Below are positions 44,261 to 53,208 of a DNA stretch of 64,000 bases, in pieces. Each line of letters opens with the position of its first letter. Positions within the stretch are counted from its first letter, which is position 1. This DNA comes from an uncultured Granulosicoccaceae bacterium (GTDB lineage Bacteria > Pseudomonadota > Gammaproteobacteria > Granulosicoccales > Granulosicoccaceae): NCBI GenBank assembly GCA_937922675.1, contig CALAJN010000005.1, forward strand, positions 248,001-312,000, written 5' to 3'. The notes below the pieces were generated by a model, which was not told where the DNA came from, ran no database searches, and was given only the letters and a program-made list of their open reading frames with translations. A program made the position numbers and the translations under genes.

Positions 44261-45487
44261 ATGTTGAGTGGCCTTCTCGATGCGCTTCGGCGCGCCGGAC
44301 TGAACACAGGCCTGGGTGAATGGCTGACGCTTCTCGAGGGCTTGTCGCGCGATGTGGGTACGCTCGATGTCGACCGATTCCACTCGTTCGCGCGACTGTG
44401 CCTCGTCAAGGATGAAACACTCTACGACCGCTTTGATCGCGCCTTTGGTGTGTGGTGGGAAGGCCGTGAAGCAGGTTTTGATGATCTTGCGTCGGCCTTT
44501 GCACAGACGCTTCCAGAGGAGTGGTTGCAAGCACCGGATCTTGCCTCTCTGAGCCAGGAGCAGCGAGCCGCTGTCGAGGCCGCTGGCGGGTGGGATGAGT
44601 TGATGAAACAACTGGATAAGCGTCTGGCGGAACAGGACGAAGCACACCACGGCGGCTCCAAATGGATTGGAACTGGAGGCACCTCTCCCTTTGGCCACTC
44701 GGGCTACCACCCGCAAGGCATTCGCATTGGAGAGTCCAGACAACGCCAGGGCCGTGCCGTCAAAGTCTGGCAAGAACGTCGCTACCGCGACCTTGATGGC
44801 GATCAGGAAATTGATACACGCAACTTCCGTGTAGCGCTCAGGAAGCTCAGACGATTGGCTCGCGAAGGTCGCCCGGATGCGCTCGATCTGCACGCGACCA
44901 TTCGCTCCACTGCCGAGAGCGGTGGGCTACTTGATCTGAAACTGCAGGCCGAACGTCGAAACACCATCAAGGTGTTGCTGCTCATTGATGTGGGCGGCAG
45001 CATGGACCCGTATGCACGTCTGTGTGAACGCTTGTTCTCAGCGGCAAAATCCGAGTTTCGGCGGCTTGAGCTTTTCTACTTTCACAACATGACCTATGAA
45101 CGGGTATGGCCGAGCGCTTCTCGTCGGCACGTGGAGTCGCTGGATACCGCCGAGTTGCTCAGACGCTTTGGGGGTGAGCACCGCTTGCTGATCGTGGGTG
45201 ATGCGACCATGAGTCCCTATGAGGTCGCCGTACCCGGCGGGAGCGTCGAGCATTGGAACGAAGAGCCCGGCGCCGTCTGGCTACAAAGGCTGCAACGCGG
45301 GTTTCCCCACTGCGTCTGGCTGAACCCCGAGAGCCCGGAGCGCTGGCCACACATCCACTCTGTGCGTATGGTGCGTGAATTGATGCAGGATCGAATGCAG
45401 CCACTGACCCTGCGCGGCATAGACTCGGCCATCGAGCTGCTCAAGACCCCCCTGCGCCTGCCTGAACCACAACCAGAGAGCCCCTAG
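44261..45487 (+). CDS. VWA-domain protein, CoxE-like
   Basis: This 408-residue protein has an N-terminal part with LLDALRRAGLNTGLGEWLTLLEGL and a Gly-rich middle (HHGGSKWIGTGGTSPFG). A C-terminal von Willebrand A domain with VLLLIDVGGSMDPYARL follows. The MIDAS motif reads DVGGS, with Gly at the second position of DxSxS; the CoxE-like group often shows this. The partner is the MoxR ATPase just upstream. CoxDE-type pairs help insert metal or cofactor in CO dehydrogenases, but no such enzyme lies nearby, so the target is unknown. Confidence 0.88.
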   Translation: MLSGLLDALRRAGLNTGLGEWLTLLEGLSRDVGTLDVDRFHSFARLCLVKDETLYDRFDRAFGVWWEGREAGFDDLASAFAQTLPEEWLQAPDLASLSQEQRAAVEAAGGWDELMKQLDKRLAEQDEAHHGGSKWIGTGGTSPFGHSGYHPQGIRIGESRQRQGRAVKVWQERRYRDLDGDQEIDTRNFRVALRKLRRLAREGRPDALDLHATIRSTAESGGLLDLKLQAERRNTIKVLLLIDVGGSMDPYARLCERLFSAAKSEFRRLELFYFHNMTYERVWPSASRRHVESLDTAELLRRFGGEHRLLIVGDATMSPYEVAVPGGSVEHWNEEPGAVWLQRLQRGFPHCVWLNPESPERWPHIHSVRMVRELMQDRMQPLTLRGIDSAIELLKTPLRLPEPQPESP

Positions 45488-45626
45488 ATCCGCAGCGGGC
45501 GCAAGACTTGCAGGTAGTGAAGCGTCGCGCCGGCACGTTTCGGACAACTCATACAGACGGCTTGAACCGAATACCAGGGACTGCCGAAAACACCGGCGCG
45601 GCAACCTGCTTCCTGACAGGCGGCAC

Positions 45627-47357
45627 CTATTCCGACAGCGTCTCCGGGTACACCGCCAAGGCGCGCCGCGGATCAACCAGCAACGCCTTGTTGTGCCAAC
45701 GGGCATCGGCGTACTCGAGCGCCTCAAGCGCGATCAACAAGCTCTCGTCAGCGTCATCCGCCTGTGGATCTACACGCTTGAGACTCGCCGTCGTGGCTAG
45801 CCGCGTACCGTCAATTTCTACAAGAGCGTCGTTAGCCAACTGCATCAGCCTGCGCGTCAGCAGCCACGACTGCGGCTCGTCAACGTGTCGCAAGAGAAAA
45901 CCGAAACGTCCATCACCCAGTGCTGCCACGTGGTCGCGGCGTTTGTATAGCGCGATCAAAGCTGGGGCTACACGTGCCTCCAGGTCCGGATGATCCTCGA
46001 GTGATTCTGGTGCAGCGTCGTCAGAGCACACCCACAAGCGCATCAGCAGCAAACTCGCTTGCTGATCTATCGGTTCGGCACCCTCTTGCATACGCGACAG
46101 CAACGACAGAAACGGCATAGCCTCCGGGGGCACCGCAGACACCTCTCCCGTCGGCGAGAATTGCAGAGTGGAGTCGCCTTGACTGTCTGTAATCCGGTCA
46201 CCTGCAAGGGAGCTGGAAGACACAGCAGTGGGTGCCACGGAGGGATCTGCAAGCTTGAACTGCAACACGGTGCCAGCCGCGCCAGCAAGCGCACGTCGAT
46301 CAACAACCACGTCAAGATTGCTGCCATCAGCGCGCGATAACGTTCGTTCAGCTGTACCAGCATCAACCGGCAGCTCAGTCTGTCCAGCAACAACGCTCAG
46401 AGGGTGACCCAACAATGCCTCGACCTTGTCATGCCCCAACAGCATGAGCGCCTCGTGACTGACGTGACGGATAGCGTCGTCTGAATCGAGAACCAGTGCA
46501 GCACCGGCAACCAGGTCTACCACACTGTCGAGCAGGCGCCTTTCATCTGCCAGACGCCGCCGCTGACGTACAAATCGTGACAAGGCATCCACACGATTGA
46601 GCAAGAGCTCACTTGACTCGTTCTTGAACAAGCACTCAAGCGCTCCGGCGCGCAGGCTGCGCCGAATGATGTGATCAGAGTATGTACCGGTGAGCACCGC
46701 ACACACGATGTCTCCCGTCCCGGCTTCTGTCACCAGCTCTCGACAGACACGATCACCAGTATCCTCACCAAGGTAGAAATCAACAATGGCGATATCAATC
46801 CGCTGTTCGAAGGCGAGATCCACTGCTGTAGTGCCGTCAGCTGCCAACACGGTCTGGTAACCCTGCTGTGAAAACAGCTCGCTCAAGGAGCGCCTGATGG
46901 TGGCGGAGTCGTCAACAACGAGCAGACGGATGTCGCTATTGTCAAACTTGACGGCCTTGTCTGTCTGTTGATCGTCGGTCGCCGTCAGCCCCTCCACCAT
47001 CGGGTCAATGTCTCGGTACTTTTTCCACGCCAACAGGGACGTATGTGGTCGCGCTGCCACCCAGGCTCGTGTCTCGGCACGCAAGTCCGTCGACATGACT
47101 ATCACCGGAAGTTCTATCGCGTCATCACGTTCGAGACGCGCGGCAAGAGCCTCAGCATCGGCATCCGCAATGGCCGGCCACCCGAAGACCACGGCGGTAT
47201 AGTCCTCATCAAAGCGACGCAGACGATCATTGATACGCTGCAGGGCCTCGGTGTGGTCAGCGGCCTCCTCTACGTGATACCCAAGCGCGCGCAAATGCTC
47301 ACCCAGCACACGGCGCATGGTCGCAGAGGTCTCGACAAGCAGCAGCAACCGGCTCAT
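45627..47357 (-). CDS. REC-REC-PAS-GGDEF-like protein with degenerate first receiver and GGDEF
   Basis: This 576-residue signalling protein has four parts. Receiver 1 (residues 2-120) lacks the phospho-acceptor: residues 55-61 read AVVFGWP. Receiver 2 (142-265) is intact, with D149/D150, acceptor D193 in IVDFYLG, LTGTYSD and K245. A PAS-like region spans about 275-370. The C-terminal fold resembles a diguanylate cyclase, but the GGDEF site reads GDGRF (481-485), so cyclase activity is unlikely. It may be a phosphorylation-gated adaptor or nucleotide sensor. It is transcribed away from the P450 gene. Confidence 0.82.
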   Translation of the reverse strand: MSRLLLLVETSATMRRVLGEHLRALGYHVEEAADHTEALQRINDRLRRFDEDYTAVVFGWPAIADADAEALAARLERDDAIELPVIVMSTDLRAETRAWVAARPHTSLLAWKKYRDIDPMVEGLTATDDQQTDKAVKFDNSDIRLLVVDDSATIRRSLSELFSQQGYQTVLAADGTTAVDLAFEQRIDIAIVDFYLGEDTGDRVCRELVTEAGTGDIVCAVLTGTYSDHIIRRSLRAGALECLFKNESSELLLNRVDALSRFVRQRRRLADERRLLDSVVDLVAGAALVLDSDDAIRHVSHEALMLLGHDKVEALLGHPLSVVAGQTELPVDAGTAERTLSRADGSNLDVVVDRRALAGAAGTVLQFKLADPSVAPTAVSSSSLAGDRITDSQGDSTLQFSPTGEVSAVPPEAMPFLSLLSRMQEGAEPIDQQASLLLMRLWVCSDDAAPESLEDHPDLEARVAPALIALYKRRDHVAALGDGRFGFLLRHVDEPQSWLLTRRLMQLANDALVEIDGTRLATTASLKRVDPQADDADESLLIALEALEYADARWHNKALLVDPRRALAVYPETLSE

Positions 47358-47566
47358 GCCCTATCCTGTCCACAGAACGGATACGCGCACGGACACAGGC
47401 GCTCTGCTGCGAGCGGCCCCGGGGCTTTGAAACCTGATTTGAGGATGGGAGCCATCAGTCATGTCTTGCAAGATGCGCACATGATCGACCACCTGAACGC
47501 CCTTGTCGCAGGACTGCGTCCGTTTGCCGCGTGACGGGCATCACAGAACTGACTTACCGTGTCCGA

Positions 47567-48880
47567 ATGCCAACTCCAATGACCGCGAACCCGCCCATTG
47601 TGCAAGATCCGCACGATCCGGCGTTTTATCGTGATCCTGCCGCTCTCTACCGGGTTTGGCATGCCAATCCAGGCCCCATCTGGTGGCAGCAATTCGGATT
47701 CTGGTGCCTCAAGGAATTCAGTGCAGTGGATGCGGCACTGCGTGATCGCAGACTCAAGCGCCTGGCTCCTGCTGAGGATGGTGGTTGCATGGCCCCGGTG
47801 TGGCCGGCTCATATGAATGCGTTTGCGCGCACCGAAGCGCACTCGCTGCTGGCACTTGAAGGTGACGCGCACACTCGTTTGAGGCGATACGTCGCTGCCA
47901 CCTTCAGCAGTCGGCGAATAGCGCAGCTTGAATCGACCATCCGGACCGTTGCACATGAGGCCGTTGATCGCCTGGCCGAGCAGACTACTGCCGACCTGCT
48001 TGAATGGGCCAGACACATTCCGGTAGTCGTCATCGCACGACTTCTGGGTGTGCCGGAAGCTCACGGAGCGCAACTGTTGTCGTGGTCAAACGCCATGGTA
48101 CGTGTATACACCCTGACACAGTCCAGAGCTGACGAAGATGCGGCAGAAGCTGCGGCTGAAGCCTTCGAGCATTATCTGATGGACCTCGTGTCAAAACGCA
48201 GAACACATCCACTCGATGATCTGATCTCGGAACTCTGCACGCTGACAGGCGATGACCATCTCCAGGACGCTGAAATTGTCTCGACCGCGATCTTGCTGCT
48301 CAACGCCGGACATGAAGCTACCGTGCATCAGCTGGGCAATGCGGTAGTGACGCTTGTTGAGCACAAGGCTGTGGCCAGTTGGTTTGACACGCCCGACAAA
48401 CGCGCAGGCGTGGTGCAGGAACTCGGGCGATACCGCACTCCCTTGCACTTGTTCACTCGCTACGCTCAGCAGGACATGAGCCTGGGTCACGGGATTACAC
48501 TCAAGCGCGGTGAGCAAGTCGGCTTGCTGCTAGGTGCAGCCAATCATGATCCGGCGAGGTTTGTCGATCCCTGGCGCTTTGATCCAGATCGCAAGGATGG
48601 TGCAACCCTCGGTTTTGGTGCCGGAGTGCACTACTGTACCGGCGTACCGCTGGCGCGCCTGGAAATCGGTATTGCCCTTCAGGTCCTGTTTGATCGCTTG
48701 CCACAGCTGACACTAGCCGAGCCACCGCTAGTTTCAGACACCTGGCACTTTCATGGGCATGAGCGCTTGCGTGTGCACCCGCACGGCACAGTAGGGAACG
48801 CTAGGGCATCAGGCCGTACAAGGGTTGCACGTGCACCTGATCACCCGGCTGTACCGAATCACGATCAGGCGCAATCATGA
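47567..48880 (+). CDS. Cytochrome P450
   Basis: This 437-residue soluble bacterial-type P450 shows the I-helix oxygen-activation motif LLLNAGHEATVHQL, the K-helix E-x-x-R in QELGRYRTP, and the heme-binding loop LGFGAGVHYCTGVPLAR with the Cys thiolate ligand. The substrate and the redox partner are unknown; no ferredoxin or reductase gene lies nearby. ATG 47567 is used; a GTG at 47531 and an ATG at 47579 are in frame. The last 80 bp overlap the 3' end of moeA tail-to-tail, and those residues look non-conserved. Confidence 0.93.
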   Translation: MPTPMTANPPIVQDPHDPAFYRDPAALYRVWHANPGPIWWQQFGFWCLKEFSAVDAALRDRRLKRLAPAEDGGCMAPVWPAHMNAFARTEAHSLLALEGDAHTRLRRYVAATFSSRRIAQLESTIRTVAHEAVDRLAEQTTADLLEWARHIPVVVIARLLGVPEAHGAQLLSWSNAMVRVYTLTQSRADEDAAEAAAEAFEHYLMDLVSKRRTHPLDDLISELCTLTGDDHLQDAEIVSTAILLLNAGHEATVHQLGNAVVTLVEHKAVASWFDTPDKRAGVVQELGRYRTPLHLFTRYAQQDMSLGHGITLKRGEQVGLLLGAANHDPARFVDPWRFDPDRKDGATLGFGAGVHYCTGVPLARLEIGIALQVLFDRLPQLTLAEPPLVSDTWHFHGHERLRVHPHGTVGNARASGRTRVARAPDHPAVPNHDQAQS

Positions 48881-50141
48881 TCAGGCAATTGGCTGCCGAC
48901 ATTGAACTCAACCGGCCGGCTCCTTGAGCACCGGTCGACTCTACAACCACATGGCCATCCTTGTCAGTGCGCATGATGCCACGCTGAAACTCCGTGCGCC
49001 CACGCGATGTACGCAAGCGCGACAGACACGTTGCAGGAAACGCCATCGGATGCAGGTTATCAGCTGACTCGCCTGACAAACGGCGTAGCGCAGGTAGTAC
49101 AAACTGCAAGAATGTCACCACCACTGCAACAGGATTACCAGGCAAACCAAAGAAGATTGCATCACCTACACGACCAAAGGCCAATGGCCTACCCGGGCGC
49201 ATCGCCAGTCGCCAGAAGGCCACCTCGCCCAGCTCATGAAAGACTTGTCTGACAAAGTCAGCATCACCGGTTGATACACCGCCCGAGCTGATCACAAGGT
49301 CCGCCCTGGATGAGGCTTGCACAAAGGCGTCACGGGTTGCCGCCAAAGTGTCGGGGACCACACCAAGATCAATCAGCTCCACCCCTGCCTCGCTTAACAG
49401 GGCGCGCAGCGTGTGCCGATTGCTGTCATAAAGCAGGCCTGACCCTGGCGGACCAATACCGAGTGCACTGTTATCGTCCAACTCAATGGTTGGCGCAACG
49501 GGAGCGGCGCCGGCTGCTGCGTCAAGCGACACCAGCTCATCACCTGTTGTAAACCAGGCGACGCGTAGCCGTTGTCGCACAGGAACACGCACGATGCCCA
49601 GAGAAGCCAGCACGCCTATATCGGCAGCTGTCAATCGACGGCCTGCAGCAAACACAGCCTCTCCCTTGGCGACATCCTCACCCGCTGCACGAACGTTACG
49701 ACCGGGCACGACCTCGTTGTCTATCTGCACACTGTGCTCATCAGCGCGCACATGCTCCTGGATGACCACGGTATCAAGGCCCGCCGGCATAACAGCACCT
49801 GTGAATATCCGCACAGCCTCCCCTCGCACAAATTGCGAGACGTGGGGACGTCCTGCCCAGGCAGTGCCTGCGATACGCAATCGGGCAAGGCCCTCATCGG
49901 GAATGTCACCCGCAGAGATGGCGTAACCATCCATGGCCGAATTGGCTTCAGGTGGTACATCAAACGGTGCGGTAACGGCTATGGCGAGTACGCGACCGCA
50001 GGCTTCGGTCAAGGGTACTGACTCGACTGCAGCGGTCACGACAGGTTGTAGCGTGTCGAGCAATCGCTGGCGCGCCTCGTCCACCGGCAGCAAGTGGTCA
50101 AAGGGGTCTTCACATGAGGGTAGTTTGTCAATGGTGCTCAT
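48801..50141 (-). CDS. moeA: Molybdopterin molybdenumtransferase MoeA
   Basis: MoeA inserts molybdenum into molybdopterin-AMP. The 446 residues (E. coli 411) contain DVPPEANSAMDGYA, RIFTGAVMPAGLDTVVIQEHV and GRRLTAADIGVLASLGI. The MoCF_biosynth region has DLVISSGGVSTGDADFV, RPGRPLAFG and FFGLPGNPVAVVVTF, and a C-terminal barrel follows. Its start overlaps the mobA stop by 4 bp, so it is translated with mobA. Its 3' end overlaps the convergent P450 gene. Confidence 0.96.
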   Translation of the reverse strand: MSTIDKLPSCEDPFDHLLPVDEARQRLLDTLQPVVTAAVESVPLTEACGRVLAIAVTAPFDVPPEANSAMDGYAISAGDIPDEGLARLRIAGTAWAGRPHVSQFVRGEAVRIFTGAVMPAGLDTVVIQEHVRADEHSVQIDNEVVPGRNVRAAGEDVAKGEAVFAAGRRLTAADIGVLASLGIVRVPVRQRLRVAWFTTGDELVSLDAAAGAAPVAPTIELDDNSALGIGPPGSGLLYDSNRHTLRALLSEAGVELIDLGVVPDTLAATRDAFVQASSRADLVISSGGVSTGDADFVRQVFHELGEVAFWRLAMRPGRPLAFGRVGDAIFFGLPGNPVAVVVTFLQFVLPALRRLSGESADNLHPMAFPATCLSRLRTSRGRTEFQRGIMRTDKDGHVVVESTGAQGAGRLSSMSAANCLIMIAPDRDSVQPGDQVHVQPLYGLMP

Positions 50142-50761
50142 GAAGCGGCACCTTCGTTGGCCTTGTCCCTTGCCATGCCCTGCTCCACCGCGGCAAGCTC
50201 TTCAGCCGTGTTGATGTTGCGGAAGCACTCGCTATGCGCCTTGGCATCAACGGCTACAAAGTGCTCGCCAGCGTACCAACGGTCAATCTTGCGCTCACCA
50301 GCAGCGAGGAACGCCAACAAGGAAGGAGCGCACTCTCGACGCACCAGCGCAAAAACAGGTTGCAGTCTGTCGCCGTCGTGCGGCGCCGCAATAGCGGCAT
50401 CACCCAGACCCTCAACCAGAGTGCCTACCAAAGCGGCCGTGACAAAAGGCGAATCGCAGGGACACATGAACACCAGCGGCGTATCCAGCGCCTCAATGCC
50501 TGCGGCGAGCCCCGCTAACGGACCCGGATGATCCGCGTGCGCGTCTCTGACGACCGCAAGACCGTACTGCGCATAGTGCTCGTGATTGCGGTTTGCGTTG
50601 ATCACCAGCGTGCCAACCGCCGGCCGAATCGCTTCAATCACGTGCTCGACCATAGGACGGCCTGCAAGGCGTATCAGCCCCTTGTCATCACCACCCATGC
50701 GACGTGCGAGCCCACCGGCGAGTACCACTGCACCCACTCGGGCTGCAGATGTGTCACTCAC
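50138..50761 (-). CDS. mobA: Molybdenum cofactor guanylyltransferase MobA, GTG start
   Basis: MobA transfers GMP from GTP to molybdenum cofactor, making the bis-MGD form used by DMSO reductase-family enzymes. The 207 residues carry the nucleotide-binding motif VLAGGLARRMGGDDKGLI, then RPMVEHVIEAI, FMCPCDSPFV and AAPHDGDRLQPVFALV. The GTG at 50761 overlaps the gshA stop as GTGA and gives the family N-terminus; the longer frame to 50812 is inside gshA. The operon order is gshA-mobA-moeA. Confidence 0.94.
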   Translation of the reverse strand: MSDTSAARVGAVVLAGGLARRMGGDDKGLIRLAGRPMVEHVIEAIRPAVGTLVINANRNHEHYAQYGLAVVRDAHADHPGPLAGLAAGIEALDTPLVFMCPCDSPFVTAALVGTLVEGLGDAAIAAPHDGDRLQPVFALVRRECAPSLLAFLAAGERKIDRWYAGEHFVAVDAKAHSECFRNINTAEELAAVEQGMARDKANEGAAS

Positions 50762-52341
50762 GAGGCCACCGTGTCCGCGATCGATCGGTGGGCATCGAGT
50801 TGTTGCAACCACTCGGCAAGCATCATTTCAAAGTCGCTGTCTGCTGTATCGCGCTCAAGCTGCTCTTGAGTTGCGAGCGATTCTGTCACCGCATCGGCCA
50901 AGGCACGCTCTTGATCTGCAGGCGGTGCACTTGCCAGTAGCGTGCGGTGATGGGCCGTGGATAGCTGGTGCGTGAAGTCTGCGAAGGAGCCCGCCTCACG
51001 TACCCCGGCGAGTACGCGGGCAGACGGCAGTTCGGCTGGGTTGTCTACACGTGCACACTGCAACATCAGTGCACGCGTATAGAGATCATCGGCCGAATCC
51101 TTGTCCAGCCAGGCCGCCAGCGGATGCAGAGTATCGAGGATGGAACGTGCCCAGGAGTCCAGCGCGATATCGCGATCCGCCGCCTTGAGCATCAACCCGG
51201 GCTCTCTCCCCCTGTGCGCCACACGCTCGAGATTGTCCTTGCTGCGCTGCATGTCCGTGTCGTTGATCGGGTACGGCTCTGCCAGCCAGGCAAATAGCAT
51301 CAACATCTCGAGAAATGCCGTCGTTTCCAATGACAGGCCAGTAGGTTCGAACACATCGATATCGACCGAACGCAACTCCAGGTAGCGGATGCCACGATCA
51401 GCCAATGCCAACAATGGCATCTGTCCCGGCTCCGGTATCTGCTTGGGCCTGACCGTACCGTAGTACTCGTTTTCGATCTGCAAGCGATTGCAGTTCAGTT
51501 GGTGCCGATGACCATCGGCATCAAAGTTTCCGAGCGCTGTGTAGTCCGGATGCGCCTGTGTCACGTGCCCGAGTACGTCAGTGATCCACGGCCCAAGGCT
51601 GTGATGGTCAACCGACAGATCAATCTTGTTGTCTTCGCGGTAGCGGTAACCGATATTACCCATGCGCAGGGACGTGCCGTGTGGTTCGTACAGCGTCGTC
51701 TCACCCAGCGCCTCAAGATCGGTCTTGGCATCGTCCCCGAGAAAGCTGCGGCAGATGGCCGATGATGCTCCAAACAAGTAGGGCACCAGCCAGTTGATCA
51801 TGATCAGATTCTGCATCATCGAGAAATAGCCGTCACTGCTTTCATTCAAGGCCGCCGAATCTTCCAGACGCCACTGCCACGCAGTCTCGGGCAGTGAGAA
51901 GTTGAAATGAATGCCGGCGATCGCTTGCATGCGTCGCCCATAGCGCAGACCAAGGCCGCGACGGTAGACATGTTTCATGCGGCCACTGAAGGAGCTGCCG
52001 TATTCGCCAATACGTATGCCTTCGTCTCCGCGCAGCATGCAGGGCATGGACGCATTCCACAGCATCTCGCCGTGCTCAAGACGAGCGGCGACAAAACGAT
52101 GTGTGGCCTCAAGATGATCGAGCGCCTGAACAGGACCTGCCAGGGGGGGTGTTACCATCTCCACCAGCGCTTCAGAGAAGTCGGTGGTTATTGCCGGATG
52201 GCTCAGAGCGGCCCCCAGTGCTGCGGGATGGTCAGTGGTGGCAATACCGCCGTGCTTGTCCACGCGCAGCGATTCTTTTTCCAACCCGACGCGGCGTCCA
52301 GCGAGTAACGCAGGGGCTGCGTCCTGAGTGAGCCTCGCCAT
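50758..52341 (-). CDS. gshA: Glutamate-cysteine ligase
   Basis: GshA makes gamma-glutamylcysteine, the first step to glutathione. The 527 residues (E. coli 518) follow the gammaproteobacterial type: RRVGLEKESLRV, TTDFSEALVEMVTP, SMPCMLRGDEGIRI-EYGSS, the GIHFNFSLP segment and YLELRSVDIDVFEPTGLS. ATG 52341 gives the expected N-terminus with TGGA upstream. GTG 52365 and ATG 52425 are in frame, but they would overlap or abut the divergent hydrolase start. Its coupling to mobA and moeA is unusual in function but tight in sequence (4-bp overlaps). Confidence 0.95.
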   Translation of the reverse strand: MARLTQDAAPALLAGRRVGLEKESLRVDKHGGIATTDHPAALGAALSHPAITTDFSEALVEMVTPPLAGPVQALDHLEATHRFVAARLEHGEMLWNASMPCMLRGDEGIRIGEYGSSFSGRMKHVYRRGLGLRYGRRMQAIAGIHFNFSLPETAWQWRLEDSAALNESSDGYFSMMQNLIMINWLVPYLFGASSAICRSFLGDDAKTDLEALGETTLYEPHGTSLRMGNIGYRYREDNKIDLSVDHHSLGPWITDVLGHVTQAHPDYTALGNFDADGHRHQLNCNRLQIENEYYGTVRPKQIPEPGQMPLLALADRGIRYLELRSVDIDVFEPTGLSLETTAFLEMLMLFAWLAEPYPINDTDMQRSKDNLERVAHRGREPGLMLKAADRDIALDSWARSILDTLHPLAAWLDKDSADDLYTRALMLQCARVDNPAELPSARVLAGVREAGSFADFTHQLSTAHHRTLLASAPPADQERALADAVTESLATQEQLERDTADSDFEMMLAEWLQQLDAHRSIADTVAS

Positions 52342-52368
52342 GCGGCGTTCCAAATCGGCGTACACGGC

Positions 52369-53208
52369 GTGAATTTTTCCAGACAGGGTGGCAAGAGTGT
52401 ACCGCTGCCGTGGGTGATGCTGCATGGGCTATTTGGTGACCGCGACAATTTGCGCTCGCTCGCCTTGCATCTGGAGCGCGCTCGCCCGGTCATTCGCTTG
52501 AACCTTGCCGGGCATGGTGGCGCGCCAGCACCTGAGCGGCTGACTCTGGACACTCTGGCTGACGCTGCAGCGCAGGAGCTGGCCGAGGCGGGCATCACGG
52601 ACTGTCACATGATCGGGCACTCACTTGGAGGCAAGGTCGCCATGACGCTTGCCGGACGGGCCCTTGCGCCGCAACAAGTGGGGGCGCAGGACCCAGCGCA
52701 AGCGCCTGCGGTAACGCTTGCCAGTCTGACGGTGCTCGACATCGCTCCCAAGCGCTATGCGCCACACCACCGCCCGCTGCTCGAGGCGATGGCTTCACTG
52801 GATCTCACCGCGATCAACACACGCAAGGATGCGGATACCGCCTTGCGCGAGTCGATTCCGGAGGCAGGAACGCGTGCCTTTTTGCTCAAGAGCCTCAGCC
52901 GCGATGGCGACAGCTGGGCCTGGCAGTTTGCGCTTGATCAGTTGGTCGCGGACTACGATCAGCTGGCACTGCCGCCACCTCAAATCGAGCCGAGCGCTGG
53001 CGCTGTGCTCACACCGAGTCTGTTTATCCGCGGCACCGATAGTGACTATCTGGTTGACGATGACATTGCCTTGGTCAAACGCTGGTTCCCGCAGGCCGAG
53101 TTTCGGGCTGTCAAGGCCGGGCACTGGCTGCATGCCGAGAAGCCTGCGCAGATTGCTGAACTCTGCGAGGACTTCCTGATGCGTCACCAGGCCGGCCATC
53201 TGACGTGA
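52369..53208 (+). CDS. Alpha/beta-hydrolase (YbfF-like esterase), GTG start
   Basis: This 279-residue alpha/beta hydrolase has the oxyanion segment LHGLFGDRDNL, the nucleophile elbow GHSLGGK with Ser, and the catalytic His in AGHWLHAEKP. It resembles E. coli YbfF, an esterase acting on acyl-CoA and related esters; the natural substrate is unclear. The only complete start is GTG 52369, because ATG 52417 would remove a core strand. The start lies 27 bp from the gshA ATG on the other strand. The 3' end overlaps sbcB by 4 bp. Confidence 0.86.
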   Translation: MNFSRQGGKSVPLPWVMLHGLFGDRDNLRSLALHLERARPVIRLNLAGHGGAPAPERLTLDTLADAAAQELAEAGITDCHMIGHSLGGKVAMTLAGRALAPQQVGAQDPAQAPAVTLASLTVLDIAPKRYAPHHRPLLEAMASLDLTAINTRKDADTALRESIPEAGTRAFLLKSLSRDGDSWAWQFALDQLVADYDQLALPPPQIEPSAGAVLTPSLFIRGTDSDYLVDDDIALVKRWFPQAEFRAVKAGHWLHAEKPAQIAELCEDFLMRHQAGHLT

